NCBI RefSeq assembly: GCF_004379255.2
Contig: NC_056041.1
Location: forward strand, 17,205,559-17,269,558
Length of the DNA stretch: 64,000 bases
Direction: 5' to 3'
DNA from: Salvia splendens
Lineage: Eukaryota > Streptophyta > Magnoliopsida > Lamiales > Lamiaceae
Under the pieces are notes generated by a model, which searched no databases, was not told the DNA's origin, and saw only the letters and a program-made list of their open reading frames with translations. Numbering within the stretch: position 1 is the first letter of the stretch; every line of letters starts with the position of its first letter. Position numbers and translations under genes: made by a program. Positions 57,466 through 64,000 of this stretch are shown in pieces.

Positions 57466-58254
57466 CTACTGTCCTCGGTTGCTAAAGTTAAGCCACCTAT
57501 CTGCAAAATCCTCTGGAAGCCGAGTTCGGTTGTTCCGAGCAGATGAAGAATAAGCAGGTCGACGAGATGCTATCCTCGACCCAACACCTCTTCCGCGAGC
57601 CCCAGAAGCTCTAACCCCTCGGCGATGAAGAGTCTCTGCAATAAGCATCTGCTGATCTTGCTCGCTCATAGTCACAACTCCTCGGCGAATTTCAGTCCGT
57701 CCCTGTCTTGACGATTCCGGTTGCTCCTGAGCCCGTTCTCGTCTTGACGTTTCCGGCTGTTCCGGAGTTCGTTGTTGACTGGGAGTAGGATTTTGAACAA
57801 GGGAACCAGAGGCTTGATCTGGAGTGCGAGCATCTGTTGGCGGGAAATGCCTAAGGAATCCCCCGATTGAGGGACGCCGGGAAAGAATGATGTCGTACCG
57901 AGAAGCCCAGCGCCGCAATGATTTCACAACTTGTTGGCAAGCCGAGCTCTCCAGCGCATTGTTCCTCCGGAGTACATGATATTCCTCCCACAGTTCGTCA
58001 ACTCGACTCTGAACATCTGATATGGTCACTCCCCCGCGCACATGGATGTAATCCTCGTACGCAGTCCTCTCAGCAATGGTTGTATTCAGCTCGGCCTCCA
58101 GATCCTTCTTATCGGACTCTAAGTCCTTATTATCGGCCTCCAGCTTCACTAAACGAGCCAGAAGCTCGTCATTCTTCGTCTGATCGGCTATAGCTCTTTT
58201 CTCAGCTTCGTCTAAAGCCGAAGAGTACAACCGTTTCCAGTGAAGTATCTCCAT
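57466..58254 (-). CDS. Antisense ORF of the Tat element (coiled-coil protein)
   Basis: 262 residues in one frame, opposite to pol. Residues about 10-75 are heptad-rich and charged (LDEAEKRAIADQ, LEADNKDLESDKKDLEAEL), a predicted coiled coil. The middle has LRRWASRYDIILSRR and the C-terminal half is Arg/Gln/Pro-rich and basic (RGVGSRIASRRPAYSSSARN). It starts about 200 bp after the stop of the upstream antisense gene. I know no function. It could be a further exon of that gene if an alternative splice avoids the stop at 58459. Confidence 0.55.
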   Translation of the reverse strand: MEILHWKRLYSSALDEAEKRAIADQTKNDELLARLVKLEADNKDLESDKKDLEAELNTTIAERTAYEDYIHVRGGVTISDVQSRVDELWEEYHVLRRNNALESSACQQVVKSLRRWASRYDIILSRRPSIGGFLRHFPPTDARTPDQASGSLVQNPTPSQQRTPEQPETSRRERAQEQPESSRQGRTEIRRGVVTMSEQDQQMLIAETLHRRGVRASGARGRGVGSRIASRRPAYSSSARNNRTRLPEDFADRWLNFSNRGQ

Positions 58255-58458
58255 CTCCTTGAGTACAAAGCAGCTATATTAGTTCGGCAGCTGTACCGAG
58301 CAGATAGTAAAATACAACAGGAATAAAGGCGAGTACGAAAAGCTATACGAAGACAAGTGTAGAGAATTTTTCATTCACAAGGAAAAAATTTTTTACACTA
58401 GGAGGGCTTCAAGGCCATTTTACAAGGAAGAAACTAGACTAAGAGAAGGGAGACGAAA

Positions 58459-60314
58459 TCATACTCCGCCAGCTTCGTCTCCGGCTCCTCGGTCTGGTTC
58501 AGCTTCTTTCTCCTGAGCTACCTCAGCCTCGGCCTCGCATCCTGCCGGCCTCGCCTCCGCCTCCTGATCGGCTTCCTTCTCCGGATGCCCGGCCCGCTCG
58601 ACTTCGGCCTCCAGCTCCAGCGGCTCGGCCTCACCCTCTCCGTTGTAAGTCGAAGCGGGTGAAACGGGTCCCACAGAGGCAAAGATAGCCTCCAGGTTCT
58701 CGTCCCGATCAGCTCGACAACTCCGGACTCGGTCTGCAGAAAGCAGGACCGAGGATGAAGCGAGCTCCTCAAGGAGCGGCAGATTCTGAAGCCGAGCTGC
58801 TATCTCTCGGCTGTACAGAGGCAGCACGACGTCGGCCCCCTGCTCGCCCTTATCGGTAATTAGCCTTACCAGACTACCGACAAAGGCCGAGAACTGGCTG
58901 CTCAAAAAGAGTTTCTCCGTGTAAACACGGAGAGCCTCCCCCTGGGCAGCCACGGCGGCAGCCTCCTTCTGAGCCTCCCGGTGCTTCGTCTGCTCTTGCA
59001 GGATGATGAGCTGGTTTTTGGCTGACCGGGCTTCATCCTGAGCCGAGATCCTAGCAGCTCGGGCCCTCTCAAATTTGGCCTCAGCCTGTTCGGCCAGACT
59101 ACGAGCAAGATGCAACTTCTTCTGCATCTCCTCGTAGTCGTGGGATGCTTTGGAGAGCTCCACGGAGACGAGCTTGGCTCTCTGAAGATGAACAAGGAAA
59201 AAACTCAACAGAATGGCCATCAAAAAATGTGGAAAAGAAGCCAAGTCAGAAAGCTTACCTCCACAAAATTCGTCGGCCATTGAAAAGGCTCAGGGACGTG
59301 TTCCGGGATGTCTGCAACCACCTCGGAGATGACCAGGTCTTTCCCCGGCACTCTTGGGGACTCATGAAATTTCCCCTTCCCTTTAGCCGAACACGACTCC
59401 GGCACTTTCGGATCCGAAGAAGAGGTTTTTTGCCTCTTCGGATTCTTCTCGGCTTCAGACGCCGAGCGAGGGGCTCTCTGCCTCTCCGGCTCCACAAGCT
59501 CGGAGGACTTTCGGATAGCCTTATTCAGCAAGTTCACTGTCAAAAAACAACAAAGTCAGATTTTCTTCGTTAAAGCAGTAGAGCATAAAGATAAAGAGAA
59601 ATCCTCACCCTCGGCCTCTTCGTCCGAAGACGAGATGTCGAACACGACGTCGCCCTTGACGAGCTCAGACTCCGTGTATTGTTTCCTAACTATGGGAATC
59701 TTGTTGAGCTCGCCATCGAGCTCGTCCAACGGTTCAGGCCGAGGATGACGGATAACGGACTTCGGCCCTCTCCAGGGAAAACTAGGAGCCGCGGTCCTAT
59801 CATAGTAGAAGAAGCGGTTTTGCCACTTCGGCCACTTCGTTTTACAAAAGGCCCTAAAGGGCTGTACAGGGATCAAGTAAAACCAAGACCCCTTCCTCTT
59901 AAATTGAAAGAATTTAAGGATCGCCTTCAAAGACAAATCCCTTCCTAACTTACGGAGTTCGGCAGCGAAGGCCGACAAGTGCCTCCAAGAGTTCGGAGTC
60001 ACCTGGCCTAAAGGAAGCTGAAAAAAATCTAGTAAATCTATAAAGGCAGAAGGGAGGGGGAAACGAAGCCCGCATTCTAAGCTGGCCTCGTACACGGTGG
60101 CGTAACCCTCCGGCGGGGAGTCAGCCCTATGATCACCGTCAGGTACCACCGCCTTCCCCCCAGGAAAAAAGTATTTTTCGGGTAGGGATATTACAGTATC
60201 CTTACTCAAAATACTATGGAAATACTCTACGGTCTTCTCCCCGGACTCTTTCCGGCCAGAAGACCCCTTACCGCCTCTCCTACCGCTACCCGACTCCGAA
60301 GAAGAAGAAGACAT
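58459..60314 (-). CDS. Antisense spliced gene of the Tat element (putative gypsy-type transposon domain)
   Basis: Three exons join in frame with GT-AG introns: 60314-59609, 59536-59259 and 59181-58459, giving 568 residues. The first exon begins MSSSSSESGSGRRGGKG and contains ATVYEASLECGLRFPLPSAF, with VTPNSWRHLSAFAAELRKLG. That matches the plant domain named 'putative gypsy type transposon' (PF04195) as I remember it. The second exon is basic and Ser-rich. The third has a long coiled coil (SKASHDYEEMQKKLHLARSL) and an acidic tail. Additional antisense ORFs are known in Tat-lineage elements and their role is unknown. Splice sites are from reading only; the ATG at 60314 is preferred over an earlier in-frame ATG. 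Confidence 0.7.
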
Positions 60315-60637
60315 TTTTCTTACTTTTTGAAGGTGAAGAAAGTCTGAAGAAATTCTTGAAAGCGGAGAGAGAATTTTCGCAAAAAAGAGAGAGTGCAGAA
60401 GAAGCAGTCGCAAAGGTGCTTCAATGATGAAGAAAGGAGGTATTTATCAGATTCGGCGAAGATTTCAAAATCGTCGCACCGTTTCGAATCCCACCTTTTC
60501 AGGATTCAACGGCCGGATTTTACTGTCGCATTTAATGCGGCCACGCGCAAGGCACGTCCCCTGACGTCAGCCTCCCCCGTACCTTTATCAAAATGCCGAA
60601 GTGTCTCGCTTCGCCGAAGTGATTCACTTCGCTTTTC

Positions 60638-60648
60638 GGGGGGGGTAG
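60638..60648 (+). promoter_or_regulatory. Polypurine tract of the Tat element
   Basis: A run of eight or more G followed by TAG immediately before the 3' LTR, the expected plus-strand primer. Confidence 0.8.
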
Positions 60649-61228
60649 TGATGGGGTACGAACTAAACCCTAGTGGCAAGCCCAATAGCAGTGACGGCCC
60701 ATCAGCCCAAAGCCCCAGGAAGAGTGTCAGTTCGGCATTACCAAAGAGTTCGGTCCCAGCTTACAGCTCGGTAGCCGACCAATCAAGCTCTACTTCTTAG
60801 ATCGGCAAAAGCTGATCGGCAAAGTTCAGCAGTTCGGTCTCAGTATTCGACCGAACTGGGAGATAATGGACCCATGCAGGATCTCCACGACTTCCGTTAC
60901 ACCCACGATCTATTTAGTGGTGTTAAGCAGTTATTAAGCAGTTATTACCCTTCCACGATCTAGTTAGTGGGGCTGCAAACCACGATCTTAATTCGATGTA
61001 TAAATAGGACTTAGATCAGATAGACAGGGTTAAGCTCTCTAGAGATAAAATATCATATAGCAAGTCTGTGTTGTAAGCTGTAATCCCAGATCAAGCAATA
61101 CAATCTTGCCTTCCCTTCTTCCCGTGGACGTAGATTTACTTCAGTAAATCGAACCACGTAAATTCATTGTGTCGTAGTCTTTATTCTCTACCAGCATTTA
61201 CTAACATCAGAAATTCGCGGATTCATCA
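60649..61228 (+). repeat. 3' LTR of the Tat element
   Basis: 580 bp, read as identical to 50427-51006. Confidence 0.95.
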
Positions 61229-61877
61229 AAAGAAAAGATATTTAGAAGAAAGTGAGCAGCGCAGAAATTGTGTTTATTTTTAAGAATCATGAAATATTTA
61301 TATTTATTTATTTAAGTGGATTAAAATAGACTTTGAGCTTTCATCAAAGTAATTAAATGGGTTGGACGACGCCGTTAAATTAATGTTAGATGTGGAAGAA
61401 AGAAGAAAAATTAACTCAAATTGTGACTTCATATTTTAAATCTGGGGGAAAATTCGGCTATATAAATATCAAAACAAAATTATTTTTATTTTGTTTTTGG
61501 TCATTGAGGCATTTACGAAGTTACTATTGTATATTGATTTATTAAGTTATTCGGCTTAAATTTGGCTTGGTCACAGACTCACAAAATCAAATTTCAAGTT
61601 CGTAAAAATTCTATAAATATTTGTCTACTTTCTATTTTCATTTAAAAAGAAAAATCCAAAAAACAATCTCTATATGCGCAGTTCACTTCGACATTTATAA
61701 AATTGAAGATCACATTCATCAGTCAACCCTAGCAATATCAACAAACGAACAATTAGTATACGCCAAATATGTTTGTTATCTAGGCGTTATATTGACTACA
61801 AAACAAGACCTAATTGTGCCTAAATACACCAACTTTCATGAACTACTCTGAAATAGTTTAATTTTTCACACATTTGT
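61229..61877. other. AT-rich spacer between the Tat element and the solo LTR
   Basis: No gene or repeat recognised. It should be the continuation of the sequence left of the Tat element (before 50427). No VIH exon is seen on the minus strand here. Confidence 0.5.
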
Positions 61878-63815
61878 TGTCACGTCCGCATTTTCTAAGT
61901 ATACAAAACACGGTTGATCGCGACTAGGGGAGGATTAAAGAAGCGGGGAAGAAAGGGGAAAACAACACAACTCGACCATAGCTCGAAACTAACGGGAATA
62001 GCTCAAATAAAATCAGAGTATCATTTCAACAATCAACAACTCCAAATGAAAATATCTCAACAATACACGAACTCAAAATAAACAATATTTAGCGGAAGCA
62101 TTTCGAGAGTAGAATAATGCTATGTATGAAGACACAACATATTCTAGACATTTGATAGACATTCTTCACTTTTATGCTCAACACCCACCGCGCTCGTCAC
62201 CGCTCAACCTGCACATAAGGAAAACACATGCAGGGCTGAGTACTTGATGTACTCAGTAAACAAATGCCAAAATAATTTTATAAAAACAGTTATATCATGC
62301 CACAATTGAGTGACCTCGGGGTTTTAACTTTGAAAGGGCCCGAGACACTAAAATATCTCAAACACAAACTTTCAACTCGTCCTCAAATCCTTTTTCCTCG
62401 TCATTTCAAAACACAACCATTTCTCCTTGAATTATTTAAGAAACTGTCATATCTGTTCTTTAGGGTGCCGTGTAAGGGGGCCACTTTCCACGAGCACGAA
62501 AACCGGCCCACCTCGTTCGTTAAATTTTCTGAATTTGAATTCTTTAGTTCGACTTCAAATTGATTCGCGAAAAATTCCCTTCCTTAAGTCCATGCTTCCC
62601 GTCTTTCAATTATTGCTGAGGCTGCCCGAGCTTGATCCAACAAAATGAATGCTCCAGCCCACTTAATTCATTAACAACTTGGCCCAAAATGAACAAATCC
62701 TCCAATTTTATTATTAGCCCAATTTCTTTAAACAATACAAAGGCCCAAACTTTAACTCTTGTCTCCAAATTGAGGCCCAATACTCCCATCCATCTCCTTC
62801 ACGCCATCTCTCTTTCTCTCCATCTTCACCATTTCACACAAAATTCCCAATTCACAACAAATCCCAAATTCCCGTCGCTCTTCCACAACTCCGCCAGCCG
62901 CCAATTCGTCCTCAGCGTTCATCCCGGAGCTCCGCCCTCCGTAGTGCAGCGCAACCGTCGTCGCTGTCGGAGTGGAGGTATCTCTCCACCATCGCGTCGA
63001 CCCTTACGGCGGCGGCCTCTGCCGTTTCCCCGTCGCCGTCGGTTCGGTCACAGCAGCTGCGGTCAGCCACCGCCACCGTTCCTCCGTCGCACCGTAGGCA
63101 TCGTTGCTCCTGCTGCTCTCTGGTTTCTCTCATCTTCGTCTCCTATTTCTCCCCTCATCACTCGGTTTCACAACACCATCGCTGCCTCCAACCAGCAGCG
63201 GTCGCTGCCGGCGTACCCCTCTCAAATTCGTCGATCCTCCGCCGTTCGCTGCTGCTGCATCGAGACCAGCCCGTCGCCACAGCCGGGATTGCCGCCGCTG
63301 CACTCTCGGCTCTGTATGCGCTGGCTGTCACTGCCTCTCCGTCACCGCCGAGCTCCAGCCGTCTTAGCTCCGCTCACCAACCACCGCCTTCACCCTCTTA
63401 TCCCCTATCTCAAATTTGGTTTTCGATTTCTCTTGGAATTGATTGAATATGATGAATCGTGGGCAGATTTGTATGCGTAGAAAAATCTCCTGGATCATTG
63501 CAGTATATTCCCAGATTTTGTGGAACTGGTTGAACTGAAGAAAAATGTGGAATCATGGGGAGATTTGAGTTGAAGCATATCGTGTATGGTCTTATGTTGG
63601 GCCTTTCCAAAATTTGGGCTTCAAAATATAGTTTCAAATAAAATGAATTGGGCTTGGAAAATTAAATAAATTGGGGGTAGAAAAGAAAATTGGTATAAGC
63701 CCAAAATGATATATCATTCTATCGACTAACGAAACAAAGAAAAAAAATATTCATGTGCACAAACGATGTCACTACGAGAACAAATAAAAAGGGTAAAAAA
63801 AGTCGGGGTGTTACA
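61878..63815 (-). mobile_element. Solo LTR, Ty3/gypsy (Del/Tekay-like), minus orientation
   Basis: On the minus strand it starts TGTAACACCCCGAC and ends GCGGACGTGACA, the typical ends of Del/Tekay chromovirus LTRs. A perfect 5-bp duplication TTTGT lies at 61873-61877 and 63816-63820. There is no primer site, gag or pol next to it, so it is a solo LTR left by LTR-LTR recombination. The stretch CTGAGTACTTGATGTACTCAG near 62237 is also common in these LTRs. A 282-codon open frame on the plus strand (62632-63480) comes from a GC-rich part and is not thought to be a gene. Confidence 0.85.
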
Positions 63816-63820
63816 TTTGT

Positions 63821-64000
63821 ATATTGTGTTAAAATTGTGAAACATTATAGTGTAGATTGTCCAACTACAATGAAACAAGTAAAGAGGCAGATAATTTAAT
63901 TGCTACTCTATTTTCTGACAACAGCCAGATTTTAATTTCATCATATCAAAACATACCATGTTAGAGCACCAGCAACGCGTCTCGCGGGTGTCTCTTATCT
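63821..64000. other. Spacer; possible start of another Harbinger-type MITE at the window end
   Basis: Mostly AT-rich. From 63962, TTAGAGCACCAGCAACGCGTC resembles the terminal sequence (TTA duplication plus GAGCA...) of Harbinger-type MITEs, but the rest lies outside the window. Confidence 0.3.

Larger units (their letters stand above)
50427..61228 (+). mobile_element. Ty3/gypsy LTR retrotransposon, Tat lineage, apparently intact
   Basis: 10.8 kb. Both LTRs (50427-51006 and 60649-61228) are 580 bp and I find no difference between them. Flanks are AAAGG on the left and AAAGA on the right, a target duplication with one mismatch. A primer site (TGGCGCCGTCTGTGGG) is at 51008 and a polypurine tract (GGGGGGGGTA) ends at 60648. 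Gag-protease and pol lie in one frame; pol has a second, archaeal-type RNase H, which marks the Tat lineage. Between pol and the 3' LTR are 4.2 kb with tandem repeats and antisense ORFs, also a known Tat feature. Confidence 0.95.

Noticed and set aside
62632..63480. A 282-codon plus-strand ORF rich in Ser, Arg and Pro
   Set aside because: It lies inside a minus-oriented solo LTR with a perfect target duplication, has no recognisable domain, and reflects a GC-rich stretch without stops.

Overview
The window is nuclear DNA of a flowering plant, most likely a eudicot. The evidence is multi-exon genes with GT-AG introns, plant-specific families (AMSH1, GT14, thioredoxin h2, VIH) and plant-type transposons filling more than half of the sequence. 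The repeat style recalls Lamiales, but that is only an impression. There is no bacterial, CRISPR or operon structure.

Five host genes can be read exon by exon. They are an AMSH1-type deubiquitinase (+, 839-8422), a GT14 'core-2/I-branching' glycosyltransferase (+, 10262-12701), a mitochondrial VDAC porin (+, 24364-26790), an h2-type thioredoxin (+, 35719-36668), and the C-terminal two thirds of a VIH/VIP1-type inositol pyrophosphate kinase (-, 37948-47582). The kinase copy has lost or displaced its N-terminal exons and carries an apparent 1-nt deletion in a conserved block, so it is probably disrupted. The genes share no obvious pathway.

Between and inside the genes lie layered mobile elements. 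Positions 1-715 hold the tail of a PIF/Harbinger-like element that stops about 120 bp before the AMSH1 start codon. Positions 14180-16505 are a TIR element with a P450 fragment and a 1-kb minisatellite. Positions 17016-23206 are Copia-type LTRs split by a 4.4-kb non-autonomous Athila-like element with a perfect GAATG duplication. Positions 27433-34207 are a 6.8-kb hAT element (8-bp duplication CATTAAAG), itself broken by a Harbinger-like element and by a Stowaway element that captured part of a purple acid phosphatase gene. Upstream of the kinase exons lie an Athila-type fragment (47782-49982) and an apparently intact Ty3/gypsy Tat element (50427-61228) with LTRs that read as identical, gag-pro and pol in one frame across a leaky-type UAG, and spliced-looking antisense ORFs. 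A solo gypsy LTR (61878-63815) follows.

The most unusual object is a 969-bp fold-back element (45195-46163) in a kinase intron. It has a 10-bp target duplication and about 338-bp inverted arms. Each arm holds five 21-bp palindromes and a tRNA-His-derived sequence with Pol III A and B boxes. I know of no described family with this architecture, but no database was searched.
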